Virus record (IMG/VR): IMGVR_UViG_3300024495_000026
Span: 1 to 64,000 of that record
Source of the DNA: a virus
DNA length: 64,000 nt
Strand: one strand, 5' to 3'
Part shown: positions 51,491-60,295 of the stretch, in pieces
Layout: the number at the start of each line of letters is the position of its first letter
How positions within the stretch are numbered: position 1 is the first letter of the stretch
Notes under the pieces: generated by a model
What the model was told of the DNA's origin: nothing
The model's input: only the letters and a program-made list of their open reading frames with translations
The model's database searches: none
Position numbers and translations under genes: made by a program

Positions 51491-51706
51491 TTAATCTTCG
51501 TAAACTCTACATTCTAAAGCTGCTGGATTTTCGTCACAATATAATTCCAGGGGTGTTGGATCATGATCATCATCTGGGTGACTAACCTGATATTTTTCTA
51601 ATGAATCAAGTTCACCTTCCAAGTGTCTTCTTCTCTGTGAACTTGTATTAGGATTATCAAGTTCATCTCTATCATCATTAATGTGTTGTTGAAGTGATCT
51701 TTCCAT
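51491..51706 (-). CDS. Small acidic protein of unknown function (71 aa)
   Basis: A charged helical N-terminus (ERSLQQHINDDRDELDNPN) followed by a Cys-containing acidic end (LYCDENPAALECRVYED). No family is recognised. It lies 2 bases upstream of the 771-aa gene's ATG, in the baseplate operon, so it may be an assembly factor. Confidence 0.6.
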   Translation of the reverse strand: MERSLQQHINDDRDELDNPNTSSQRRRHLEGELDSLEKYQVSHPDDDHDPTPLELYCDENPAALECRVYED

Positions 51707-51717
51707 TTTAGGTTACC

Positions 51718-52989
51718 TTAAACTTTTACACCAAAAGAATCTCTAACTAGAGATAATCCAGTATAAGTTTGTGTGGGAGAAATGTAATGACATAACTCCA
51801 ATATCATATATATACCACTATCTTTGGGACTTCTAATCGGAGTATCCTTTGTAGACAGTTCTGGTAAGTCGCACTGAATAATATCTCCAGCATGTAAACT
51901 AAAGTCTGCTGGTATTTTGATTTCTGTCATAAAGTTTAATCTTTGTCGATAGTTTTGTATTGATTGACCTATTGTTTCGGAAACATTGAAGTTTTCTTCT
52001 TTGGATTTTTTCAACTGTTGCTCCACAGAATCACCAGTTCCATATGCCATACCAATAGATTTTGGAGAAGCAAAGAAATTAGTTGGTTGTTTTGTATATT
52101 CGGTATAATCAGGAAGATCTAAACCTGCTAAAACTTTTCCAGCATCTTCAGCAATCAAAGGAGAATTTTTTTCATAAACAAATTTGGTAAAATCAAAAGT
52201 TTCTGTAACAGATCCAAAGGCACTATAGTCTAACTGCTTTTCAACATCAGCAACTCTTACTGCATTTGCATCTAAGATTTTATCATCATATCCTGCTGGT
52301 ATTTCTTCATCAACTTTAAAGTTATAGATATATTTCTTGATTGGTTTCCCCTTAAATATCTCATCTGCAGATTTGAAATGAAATCCTTTTGCAGTTTGCC
52401 AAAAGAAAAATCCAGCAGTCTTTCCACCTACCGTTGGAATTGCGATTGGTTGAAGTTCTAAGATAACTTCAAATGGTTCTTTTCTTAATCCAAAATCAGA
52501 AAAAGTATTTAGAGTTTCACTAATGTCTAACTTCTTATCTGTTTTTAAATCATCCTTCAGAATACTTTCAACTGTCTTGGAAATTTTACCGCTATATCTT
52601 TTCGTTACTCTATTCTTTAAAAGTTTATTATCTAAAAACTCTTTAGAAACAATTTGAGCAATAAAACTAGATGACTTAAAAGATCTTGTTTCAAAGTTTT
52701 TATGAGACAATCTTAATGAATTTCCGTCAGAAAAATCTAAAACATTTCCTACAGCATCAGTGTACTTGAAGGAAACCTTTTCTCCTCCCTGAAGTTTAAG
52801 TGCTTCTGCTGCAGAAAGTCCAGATTGTCCAGTGTCAACAACGGCAGCACTAATTCTAATAGTATGATCAATCATACTTTCACGATACTCAATTCTAGGA
52901 GCACCAGTTCTCACATCAAAAGAACTGCCACCAGTGTTTGATGATATTTCAAATAGATTTGCTGTAGATGCTTCCTTACTTCCAGGCAT
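51718..52989 (-). CDS. gp27-like baseplate hub protein (423 aa)
   Basis: The layout fits gp27-type hub proteins: two beta domains (APRIEYRESMIDHTIRISAA, AVGNVLDFSDGNSLRLSHKN) followed by ITxxRY-like strands and an FFFWQTAKGFHFKSADEIFK block at about 195-215, which is a hallmark of gp27/T6SS hub-type proteins. The end (YISPTQTYTGLSLVRDSFGV) is conserved in marine phage hubs. It sits between the tape-measure region and the gp5-like genes, the expected T4-type position. Confidence 0.7.
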   Translation of the reverse strand: MPGSKEASTANLFEISSNTGGSSFDVRTGAPRIEYRESMIDHTIRISAAVVDTGQSGLSAAEALKLQGGEKVSFKYTDAVGNVLDFSDGNSLRLSHKNFETRSFKSSSFIAQIVSKEFLDNKLLKNRVTKRYSGKISKTVESILKDDLKTDKKLDISETLNTFSDFGLRKEPFEVILELQPIAIPTVGGKTAGFFFWQTAKGFHFKSADEIFKGKPIKKYIYNFKVDEEIPAGYDDKILDANAVRVADVEKQLDYSAFGSVTETFDFTKFVYEKNSPLIAEDAGKVLAGLDLPDYTEYTKQPTNFFASPKSIGMAYGTGDSVEQQLKKSKEENFNVSETIGQSIQNYRQRLNFMTEIKIPADFSLHAGDIIQCDLPELSTKDTPIRSPKDSGIYMILELCHYISPTQTYTGLSLVRDSFGVKV

Positions 52990-53013
52990 AGTTGTTATTT
53001 ACCGTATTACTAT

Positions 53014-56000
53014 TTACACCACGGGTACAGGTGTTTCTATTGGGACAAAAGCAACTTTTTCAATAAAGTAAATTGTGTCCGAAGTATCCGTCTTTCTTAT
53101 GTCACTATTTGCAAAAGCAACTGTAGAAGAAGTTGGTTGAATTGGTGACAATGAAGCGTTTGCTCCAGGTCCTGCTGAGTTCCACAATAACCATTTACCA
53201 TTTCTCCATTCATAATAACTTCCATCTGCTGCTCTTTTTTTCTCACCTTCTTTTGTTCCACTACCCAATCCAAATTCTTTAACAGTTGCTCTGAGATATG
53301 TATTTGATGCATCTGTAACAGAAATTTCTTGATTTGTTCCTAAGAATCCTCCACCTTTTTTAATAAATTTACCTGTTTCTGGGTCATAAACAACTCCTTT
53401 GTTACCTATTGGTGAAGGTGTTGATGTTGGTGGTTGGTTTGGTTGTCCTGGTGGATTTTGTTTAGGAGCAGATCTTAATTTTTCTACAGTTACATTGATA
53501 ACTCCAGTAGAGTGACTTGCTATTTTACCAAATGCACCATGACTCAAATCTATTATTCTACCAAGTTTATCAAATCCACCAGTGTCATTAACTCTAACTA
53601 CAACACTCTTACCATTTGCATTGTTTGTAACTTTTGCCCAAAATGGTTGTCTGCCGTCAAATCCAGGACTAATCATTGCAGCTGTCATTTTTTTAGAATC
53701 AAAAATTTCACCACTAGCAGTTTGTCTTCCTTCCCAATAACTATCATTTGGTCCCCCATAATAACTTGCTTGTCCAGAAATCTTTTTTCCTGTTCCTTGT
53801 AAATCTGGAGGAACAACTGTTGCTTGTTGTCTTTGGTACTCAAGAATTTTTTGTGGATTTGCAGGTCCTCCACTTAAATGTCCAAGAAGATATAAGGTTC
53901 CTCTTTGATCTTGGATGATTGTTACATTTCCATACCCATCATATCTCGGATCTGTACCTTCTTTAACATACTTTACAAACTTAAGACCTCCAGTTAGTTT
54001 GATTGGCTTCCCTTCGGGCATTGCCCAATCTTCACCTGCGTGTGTTTTCCCCCATCTTGGACCCGGACCAGAAGTAATAACCCAAGAACTCATTGGTTTA
54101 CCACCAACAATAATATTATCTCTAACATTGCTTGGAAGATCTGTTTTAGCACCTGTCAAATTTTCAAAGTGAATATGGGGACCTGTCGAGTATCCAGTTG
54201 AACCAACATATCCAATAACCTCACCTTTTACATCTATTCCATCCACACCATCTAATGAATCTCCCGGTGTAACTCCAGGAACAGTATCTTTACCATCCAA
54301 ATTCAATTCTCTATTTAAGTTCTGAAGTATTTTTGATGCAGAACTCTCAATAGAAATTGCAAGAGCATTAGAAATAAATCTACCAATTCTTTCTCCAATA
54401 CTTAACCCACTTCCAAGTTGCTTTGTTGGAACAGATCCACCATTTGCCATCGCAATGGTTTTGGAAATATCACCAAAAGAATTATTAAGTTCCATGTTTA
54501 CTGCATTCTCAACAACAGAACCAAATACATCACCGATTGATCTTGCAAGTTTCTTATCTGGTTTTTGTCCGAGGGTCATGTCAATGCCAGCACCAAACAT
54601 TGCACCAGCGAGTCCATTGATAGACCTCATCTTCTTCACATCTTCAGAACTTCTCTTCAGTGCTCTTAATGCGCTTTTCTTCCCTGGTTCATCTGTTCCA
54701 TATAACTCTTCGATTCTTAATTTACCGCCAGAATCTTTTCCTGGTTGTGTTTTTTGAGACTGAATTTTTGGTGGAGTTTTTCTTGGTATAGTTTTAAGTC
54801 TTCTACTAGGTTTAGATAAAGATTGATTTCTTCCACTAACAGTTCCACCTTGCGCTTTTGCTTGAACTGGTTTTGTATTATAACCAACAACAGTGTCATA
54901 TAAAGCTTTACCAATCCAATCGCCAGCAAAACCACCAACAAACATTCCAACACCAGCACCAAGTCCAAATGTTGTTCCTCCAGCAAGAGCAATACCAATT
55001 CCTTGTCCTATAGCACTTCCCACTGCACCAGCAGCTGCTCTAGATGGTTTTTCACGAAACACAACAGTATCAATAATAAAACCAATTAATGATCCAATAA
55101 CTGGTACAGCAACCAATGATTTCAAAGATTGTTTTGCACCTTGAGTTGCTAACTGTTTTGTTGTTTGTTTTGCCGCTTGTTGAGCAGCGACTGATTGTTC
55201 AAATGTTAATTTTTTCCTTGCAAGTTGTGATGCAAAATCACCACCCGCTTTAGATTGACCGGGTAAACGATATCTTCCGGGAGTCATTGCAGTTCCAGCA
55301 CCAAATCCTCCAGTTGGTTTTGGAACTACGCCACCTAAAGTTTTCGAAACACTTGCTCCCAAACCACCAGCAGATCCACCTGGAGTTTTTGGCGCAGTGC
55401 TTGCAATCAACATTGCAGCACCAATTGCACCATTCAATACGACATTTAAGTTCTTTGAGAACTCATCAAAAGTCTTCTGTGCTCCTTCTCCACCAATCTG
55501 TTTAACAAAGTCTCTTGTTTGGTCATATGCTTTATAACCACGATCAATAAAATCAACCACACCCTGAAGTAAATTTTTAGCAAATCCCTCAATAAATTTA
55601 CCTACAGGTTCAAGAACTTTTCCAAACTCCATAAGTTTGGGAAGTAATTCTCCATATTGATTGAAAAGATAACCAAGTAAAGTAAATCCAATAAAACGAT
55701 TAATTCTATCAAAGATACTTTGTCCAGGAATTGATCCTATGAAATCAGATTTAATATTATTTTTTTTAACTTTTTCTTCTAATTTTTTTTCTTTCTGTTC
55801 TCTTCTAGATTTTTCTTCTTCTTTTCTTTTTGTAGATGCTTCCCTTTGATCTAGTAAAAGATTGTTGTTTATAATCTTACTTAAACTTATAATTTTTTTC
55901 TTAACTACAACTAGACTTCCAGGTTCATCAGTTCCCTTTTTATCTACCGGTTTTAAATCAGAACCTGTTATCTTTTTTACTGAGATACTTTTAACAGGTA

Positions 56001-56076
56001 CAAGAAACTTTGGTTTCTCTATTGCACTACTTTCTTTACTTGGGGGTAAAAGTTTTTTGGAATCTATAACTGCCAT
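53014..56076 (-). CDS. Tail protein with permuted M23-like peptidase and RlpA-like domains (1020 aa)
   Basis: Residues 60-110 are a charged coiled coil; FDRINRFIGFTLLGYLFNQY near 130-150 matches the next gene's IFRFIKFTLLGYAFNQ, so the two are paralogous at this point. Residues 330-390 are Gly-rich hydrophobic (tail-lumen type). At 617-740, M23-type motifs appear in permuted order: GSTGYSTGPHIHFE first (His635, His637), then THAGEDWA (His679, Asp683), GYGNVTIIQD and YLLGHLS. At 763-870 lies an RlpA-type double-psi barrel (SGQASYYGG, TASGE, VVVRVNDTGGF, IIDLS), but the His usually after TAA is Met. It probably opens the cell wall during infection. Confidence 0.72.
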   Translation of the reverse strand: MAVIDSKKLLPPSKESSAIEKPKFLVPVKSISVKKITGSDLKPVDKKGTDEPGSLVVVKKKIISLSKIINNNLLLDQREASTKRKEEEKSRREQKEKKLEEKVKKNNIKSDFIGSIPGQSIFDRINRFIGFTLLGYLFNQYGELLPKLMEFGKVLEPVGKFIEGFAKNLLQGVVDFIDRGYKAYDQTRDFVKQIGGEGAQKTFDEFSKNLNVVLNGAIGAAMLIASTAPKTPGGSAGGLGASVSKTLGGVVPKPTGGFGAGTAMTPGRYRLPGQSKAGGDFASQLARKKLTFEQSVAAQQAAKQTTKQLATQGAKQSLKSLVAVPVIGSLIGFIIDTVVFREKPSRAAAGAVGSAIGQGIGIALAGGTTFGLGAGVGMFVGGFAGDWIGKALYDTVVGYNTKPVQAKAQGGTVSGRNQSLSKPSRRLKTIPRKTPPKIQSQKTQPGKDSGGKLRIEELYGTDEPGKKSALRALKRSSEDVKKMRSINGLAGAMFGAGIDMTLGQKPDKKLARSIGDVFGSVVENAVNMELNNSFGDISKTIAMANGGSVPTKQLGSGLSIGERIGRFISNALAISIESSASKILQNLNRELNLDGKDTVPGVTPGDSLDGVDGIDVKGEVIGYVGSTGYSTGPHIHFENLTGAKTDLPSNVRDNIIVGGKPMSSWVITSGPGPRWGKTHAGEDWAMPEGKPIKLTGGLKFVKYVKEGTDPRYDGYGNVTIIQDQRGTLYLLGHLSGGPANPQKILEYQRQQATVVPPDLQGTGKKISGQASYYGGPNDSYWEGRQTASGEIFDSKKMTAAMISPGFDGRQPFWAKVTNNANGKSVVVRVNDTGGFDKLGRIIDLSHGAFGKIASHSTGVINVTVEKLRSAPKQNPPGQPNQPPTSTPSPIGNKGVVYDPETGKFIKKGGGFLGTNQEISVTDASNTYLRATVKEFGLGSGTKEGEKKRAADGSYYEWRNGKWLLWNSAGPGANASLSPIQPTSSTVAFANSDIRKTDTSDTIYFIEKVAFVPIETPVPVV

Positions 56077-58172
56077 TATGATGCTCCTACTAGATCAGAA
56101 ATACCCAATGACAATGCAATTTTTGATCTGGAATCATTATTACTTGAAATAATGAACTCAGGAATTTTAGAACCTCTCGGAATAGAAGGTGTTTTAGTAG
56201 GTGATTTAATGGGTGGCAATACTGTATAAGTTGTTTTTGATACGATCACACGAGGACCTGGAGCAGGTGCTTTGGATTGTGGACCCATAGGAAATCCCAT
56301 TCTTTTAGCATCATCTAGAGTTGGACTAAATGCTGGTTCAGGAAAAGCCATATCCATAAGAACACTACCAACTCCACCACCAAGACCTTTTAAAACTTTA
56401 GGAGCAGATGAGAAAGATCTTAATGGTCTTTCTATTGCCTGACGAATTGCAGGAGTTGGTCCGGTCTTTACCATATTTGGAGTGAATGCCTTGAATGGAT
56501 TCCACCCTCGATATCCAGTTGCACCAGATTGAAATGCTTTATTACTTCTCGTAATTTGTAAGGCATCGTCACCAAATAGTGTTTTTGGATTTGGATTTTT
56601 TCTAGCATACTGTCCAAGTCCACCAAACTTTGCAGTATTTTCATTTGGAACTCTTACATTTCTTCCACGATTCCACCAATTCATAAATCCACGCATAGGA
56701 TTAAATCCACTCCCACTGCTAGATGAAGTAGGAACAGTGTTAGAACCAATCATTCCACCACCTGCAGCGAACTGAATATTGTTTGCTATCTTTGGAATAT
56801 TAGTTCCGCCAGCTTTTTTATTTAAATCTAAAAAGAAATTTGCTCCATGCTTATCAACTGCCTTTTTAGACATCACAACTTCACCTGGTTGTGCAGCAAT
56901 TAATTGTGTATCAGGACCAGCACCTGTTATTTTTACACCACTATCGTTAGAAATTCCACCACCACCTTCAAATGCAATATCATTTACATCAATTTCCCTA
57001 TCAACTAAACCACCACCAAAGAAGGATCTTTTACCAACTAATCCTCCCCCATTGTAGTACATAGCGGACGGAGTTGGCAACCCTATTGGATTTTTAGGTC
57101 CGCCTGGAGCATTTAAACTTTGATTTGCAAATGATGCTCCAAGTTTTTGATACCAAGGAGTTTCTTTACTTTGTAATGTTTTATCTATTTCTTTTTGAGA
57201 CTTCTGAGTGAGAGGTTTCATTCTCTCAGATTCTTTTATTTTTACAGCTCCACCAATAGCGGCCGCTGTATATAAACTTAACCAAGGATTAGCAGCAATA
57301 AATCTTCCAATTTGAGGAATAAATCCTCTGAGCATTTTAAGAGTAGTTCTTACAAACTTACCAAAAGGTGTAGCAAATAATCCATATGCAGTCAGTAATG
57401 CAGGCCACCAATCCTTTAAAAATCTACCAAGAGATTTTACTTTATCTGCATTCTTAGGATCACTAAACCATTTTACAAGTTGATTAAATGCATAACCAAG
57501 CAAAGTAAACTTAATAAATCTAAAGATGCGATCAAGTATTCCTTGAGCTGGAGCAATAATTTTCTTTGCAAGTGACTTTAATTGAGTTAGAGGTTTTTCT
57601 AGATCCCCTTCGCGTTGTCTTCTTCTACGATCTTCAGATTTCTTTTTCTCTTCTTCTGTTCTCTTTTTCTTTTCCTTATTTTGAAGTGTCAAACTTTTTA
57701 AAATATCATCCAGTGCTTTTTCAATATCTTGTATATCCTTAGAAGAATCTTGTGTTTCTGTAGGAGTTACTGGAACAATCGCTTTACTTGCAAGAAAAAA
57801 CTTGTCTCTAGAAATTTGTATTGGTCCAGTTGTACCTATAGTTTCTGCTGTTATTTTTTTCTTATTTAATTTAAATCTACCAGTTTTGCCCTTTACTCTT
57901 TTAAATTCACTGACAAGTAACTCATCTTCTTCAGTAGAAAGTTTCTTATCAAAACTTCTTGAAGCAACTAATTTTTCTTTCAGAAGAGAAGTGTATGTAC
58001 CATAGTCAATATCAAAAACATCCTCTATCCCAAGAAGTTTTAAAATTCTTTCATCTATATTTTCATCAACAAGATCCGTTTCTTTAGTACCTTCATACAA
58101 AGCAAGAGCGGATTCTTTCTTAGCTTCCGCTCTTATACTTGCAAGTAGGTCGTCCAGATCGTCAGGTCCCAT
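56076..58172 (-). CDS. Tape-measure-like tail protein (698 aa)
   Basis: The N-terminal 150 residues are charged; residues 170-200 form a highly charged coiled coil (KKRTEEEKKKSEDRRRRQRE). FRFIKFTLLGYAFNQ near 220 is shared with the 1020-aa protein. From about 380 come GGGLVGKRSFFGGGLVDREI and AAQPGEVVMSKKAVDKHGAN, then LDLNKKAGG, the Gly-rich plus GExV...AV...G pattern common at the end of phage tape measure proteins. It directly follows gp26 and the frameshift ORF, the place of the tape measure after tail chaperones. T4 gp29 is similar in size (about 590). Confidence 0.6.
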   Translation of the reverse strand: MGPDDLDDLLASIRAEAKKESALALYEGTKETDLVDENIDERILKLLGIEDVFDIDYGTYTSLLKEKLVASRSFDKKLSTEEDELLVSEFKRVKGKTGRFKLNKKKITAETIGTTGPIQISRDKFFLASKAIVPVTPTETQDSSKDIQDIEKALDDILKSLTLQNKEKKKRTEEEKKKSEDRRRRQREGDLEKPLTQLKSLAKKIIAPAQGILDRIFRFIKFTLLGYAFNQLVKWFSDPKNADKVKSLGRFLKDWWPALLTAYGLFATPFGKFVRTTLKMLRGFIPQIGRFIAANPWLSLYTAAAIGGAVKIKESERMKPLTQKSQKEIDKTLQSKETPWYQKLGASFANQSLNAPGGPKNPIGLPTPSAMYYNGGGLVGKRSFFGGGLVDREIDVNDIAFEGGGGISNDSGVKITGAGPDTQLIAAQPGEVVMSKKAVDKHGANFFLDLNKKAGGTNIPKIANNIQFAAGGGMIGSNTVPTSSSSGSGFNPMRGFMNWWNRGRNVRVPNENTAKFGGLGQYARKNPNPKTLFGDDALQITRSNKAFQSGATGYRGWNPFKAFTPNMVKTGPTPAIRQAIERPLRSFSSAPKVLKGLGGGVGSVLMDMAFPEPAFSPTLDDAKRMGFPMGPQSKAPAPGPRVIVSKTTYTVLPPIKSPTKTPSIPRGSKIPEFIISSNNDSRSKIALSLGISDLVGAS

Positions 58173-58338
58173 TTTGTTGCTGTTTTGTTTTTTCTTCTTC
58201 TAGATAATTTTTCAACATTGCAACATAAACATCCCTTTCCCAAGGCATCATGTTTTCAATTTCCCATAATGAATATTTATGATACTGAATCAAAGCAAAG
58301 TTCAACTTATAAAAATTTTCAAGGTCCATATGGACCAT
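58162..58338 (-). CDS. Small ORF downstream of gp26, likely -1 frameshift extension (58 aa)
   Basis: I translated this ORF by hand: MVHMDLENFYKLNFALIQYH to EEEKTKQQQNGT. The centre (YSLWEIENMMPWERDVYVAM) has the MPWER-x-xY pattern of small phage tail-assembly proteins. It begins 2 bases after gp26's stop and is exactly in the -1 frame of gp26 at a TTTTTTC slippery site. It may be made alone or as a gp26 fusion. It overlaps the tape-measure-like start by 11 bases. gp51 is an alternative name by position, but sequence support for that is lacking. Confidence 0.65.
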   Translation of the reverse strand: MVHMDLENFYKLNFALIQYHKYSLWEIENMMPWERDVYVAMLKNYLEEEKTKQQQNGT

Positions 58339-58340
58339 AC

Positions 58341-59060
58341 TTATGCGAAAAAACTGGATAAACCCTCCAGAACAACTTCACTCTCAACTTCAGTTTTTGG
58401 ATTCTTAACCTTCACTGAATGCGAAAGTTTAGGCATTGTTTCAAAGAACTTTTCAATCTGCTTGAACTGAGACGAATTCATTTGTTCTAAAAAGTCAATA
58501 AGTTCTTTCTTAGTGACATCGCCAGAAACCCAAATTTCATCTTCAGTATAAATTTTATCAATACAACTTGCAACAAGATCAAAAGATTGATCCATATTTG
58601 CATCACCAGAAAAATCAAAATTATTTTTAATGAATTGATCCAATGAAGGATATTTCATTTCCATAATAATATTATCATCTACTTTAATTTTATTTGTATG
58701 ATCTTCATTCTTTTGAATTTTGATTTCATCAATATTAATTTTTACGGAAACATAAGTTTCCCCATCATCCGGACAAATAATATTAACTTCGACTTCTTCT
58801 CCTACAGATTTACCTCGAATATTTAAAAAGAGATATTCAATATCAAAAGTAGGTAACGATTCTACTTTAATATTTTTTGTTAGAATACAACTTTTAATTA
58901 CATTTTTAATTGCTGTTGTAATCTCTTTGGTATTCTCGCTTTCTAATGCAAGAACAAGAAGTTTTTCTTCCTTAACTAAAAAAGGTCTATATTGAATTTC
59001 TTTTCCAGTAGAAGGAAGTTCCAACTCATATGTTGGTGTAGAGATCTTTGGTAAAGGCAT
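58341..59060 (-). CDS. 26: gp26-like baseplate hub subunit / tail chaperone family (239 aa)
   Basis: The sequence matches the T4_baseplate (gp26) family: MPLPKISTPTYELELPSTGK, YRPFLVKEEKLLVLALESEN and KNVIKSCILTK at the start, FDIEYLFLNIRGKSVGEEVE in the middle, ending in ESEVVLEGLSSFFA. Family members sit before the tape measure in many marine T4-like phages. It ends in a slippery TTTTTTC three codons from the stop. A late promoter lies 28 bases before the start. Confidence 0.85.
   Translation of the reverse strand: MPLPKISTPTYELELPSTGKEIQYRPFLVKEEKLLVLALESENTKEITTAIKNVIKSCILTKNIKVESLPTFDIEYLFLNIRGKSVGEEVEVNIICPDDGETYVSVKINIDEIKIQKNEDHTNKIKVDDNIIMEMKYPSLDQFIKNNFDFSGDANMDQSFDLVASCIDKIYTEDEIWVSGDVTKKELIDFLEQMNSSQFKQIEKFFETMPKLSHSVKVKNPKTEVESEVVLEGLSSFFA
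58347..58353 (-). other. Candidate -1 ribosomal frameshift site (T TTT TTC)
   Basis: On the minus strand the gp26 codons AGT TTT TTC form a canonical X XXY YYZ heptamer, followed by GCA and the stop TAA. A -1 slip reads CGC ATA AGT and then enters the next ORF in its own frame, including its ATG. The arrangement resembles lambda gpG/gpGT. Confidence 0.6.
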
Positions 59061-59087
59061 AATGACCTATAGATGTTTCAGTGTGAT

Positions 59088-59094
59088 TATTTAT
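59088..59094 (-). promoter_or_regulatory. Late promoter box (ATAAATA)
   Basis: The minus strand reads TTAATAAATAATC 28 bases before the gp26 start, just overlapping the end of the gp54-like gene. Confidence 0.5.
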
Positions 59095-59831
59095 TAAGCA
59101 ATATTTGGTGGCGCAAATCCCTCAAATCCAGCTCCAACAAATCCACCAACATTTCCAGGGAGTTGCTGTAAACCAAAATTATTTTGTAATGGGCTTTCGT
59201 TACCATTACTAGTATTAATAGTGTTTATATTATTCATAAAATATCTGATGTAACTGAAAGATACTGTACATTTCAACAATTGTGAAGAGTCATAAGATAC
59301 TGGCATTGAATTAATTGAGATTGGATATGCGCCAATAAAAGTATACTCAACAAATTTATCAAAATCTTTTTCAAATTTTTGCACATACATATCAACTCTA
59401 TAATCATCTGGAAATTTTACTCTGTAGTAATAATTTCTTTTTGCTTGATCTTTATATTGATCTTCACCTACAGACCAAGACATCCAAGTTTCAAAAAATT
59501 TGATGATCTTATAATCATGATCAACATAAAAAGTAAAATCTATTCTATCATCATATTGTCTTCTGTAAACATGTCTCTCAGTCACACCAGTGAAATCATT
59601 ATTAATTTCATGAGTTGCTAAAGAAGATCCTGGAAGAGACGCTTCGGAGCAAGAAAGAGTTAAAAGTTCTGGATCAATATCAGACTGTCGATCACCAAAA
59701 AATTTTGCAGCTTTATTTTTAATTTCTGAAGTATTAAAATAAACTGCATAATGGGAAGTTAATGCAGGTCTTAATATCTTTGACTTAAGTTCCGAAGTTG
59801 GATTAAATTTTGGTGTTTGACCTGAAGGCAT
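59094..59831 (-). CDS. 54: gp54-like baseplate-tail tube initiator (245 aa)
   Basis: A tail-tube-fold protein: SHYAVYFNTSEIKNKAAKFF, then LLTLSCSEASLPGSSLATHE and HVYRRQYDDRIDFTFYVDHD, followed by FFETWMSWSVGEDQ and a C-terminal CTVSFSYIRYFMNN. The order of strands and the LPG and FYxD turns match the T4 gp19/gp48/gp54 group. By position at the head of the baseplate module and by size it fits gp54, but gp19-like tube or gp48 cannot be fully excluded. It starts from a divergent promoter region facing the plus-strand genes. Confidence 0.65.
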   Translation of the reverse strand: MPSGQTPKFNPTSELKSKILRPALTSHYAVYFNTSEIKNKAAKFFGDRQSDIDPELLTLSCSEASLPGSSLATHEINNDFTGVTERHVYRRQYDDRIDFTFYVDHDYKIIKFFETWMSWSVGEDQYKDQAKRNYYYRVKFPDDYRVDMYVQKFEKDFDKFVEYTFIGAYPISINSMPVSYDSSQLLKCTVSFSYIRYFMNNINTINTSNGNESPLQNNFGLQQLPGNVGGFVGAGFEGFAPPNIA

Positions 59832-59836
59832 TTGCC

Positions 59837-59844
59837 TATAAATA
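59837..59844 (+). promoter_or_regulatory. Perfect plus-strand late promoter (TATAAATA)
   Basis: The plus strand has TATAAATA 17-24 bases before the first ATG of the rightward operon, in the gap between divergent transcription units. It is the only intergenic start for the NUMOD-type gene and gp4. Confidence 0.65.
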
Positions 59845-59860
59845 TTTTTACTTATATATT

Positions 59861-60295
59861 ATGTATATGAAAAAGATAAAAACACATTCGTATATTTGGG
59901 ATACAACTAAATTGTGTGAAACATTCAATGTTAATGGAGCAACCATTTTATCCGAAACGTATGAATATATTTCCGGAAACCATTTTTCCGGAATGTTAGG
60001 CAAAAAACACTCAGATGAAACTAAAAAACAAATGAGTGAAATTGCAAAAGGAAGAAATATGAAAAAAGCAATTGAGTCTTCTTCAAAAAAAAGAAAAGGA
60101 AATCCTGCACATAATATAGGCTGCGAATATCCACAGTTTCAGAAAGGAGGAAAAATAATATCAAAAGATGGAAAAGTGGTAGAATTTAAATGCATATCCC
60201 ACATATGCAAAAAATTAAATTTAAATCCAACACATCTAGGTCAGGTCTTATCTGGAAAAAGAAAATCTCATAAAGGTTGGAAAAATGCCTCGTGA
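59861..60295 (+). CDS. NUMOD-only homing-endonuclease-like protein (about 143-145 aa)
   Basis: Two DNA-binding motifs of homing endonucleases are seen: NUMOD3 (HFSGMLGKKHSDETKKQMSE, about residues 48-67) and NUMOD1/IENR1 (VVEFKCISHICKKLNLNPTH, then GQVLSGKRKSHKGWK). No GIY-YIG or HNH catalytic motif is present, so it could be a decayed endonuclease or a stand-alone DNA-binding protein. Start choices are ATG 59861 or 59867 (MKKIKTHSYIW); neither has a clear ribosome site. It overlaps the gp4 start by 11 bases. Confidence 0.7.
   Translation: MYMKKIKTHSYIWDTTKLCETFNVNGATILSETYEYISGNHFSGMLGKKHSDETKKQMSEIAKGRNMKKAIESSSKKRKGNPAHNIGCEYPQFQKGGKIISKDGKVVEFKCISHICKKLNLNPTHLGQVLSGKRKSHKGWKNAS

Noticed and set aside
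59810-59866. Earlier ATG at 59810 for the NUMOD-type gene
   Set aside because: The 17 added residues would be antisense to the start of the gp54-like gene, and the late promoter at 59837 would lie inside the coding part.
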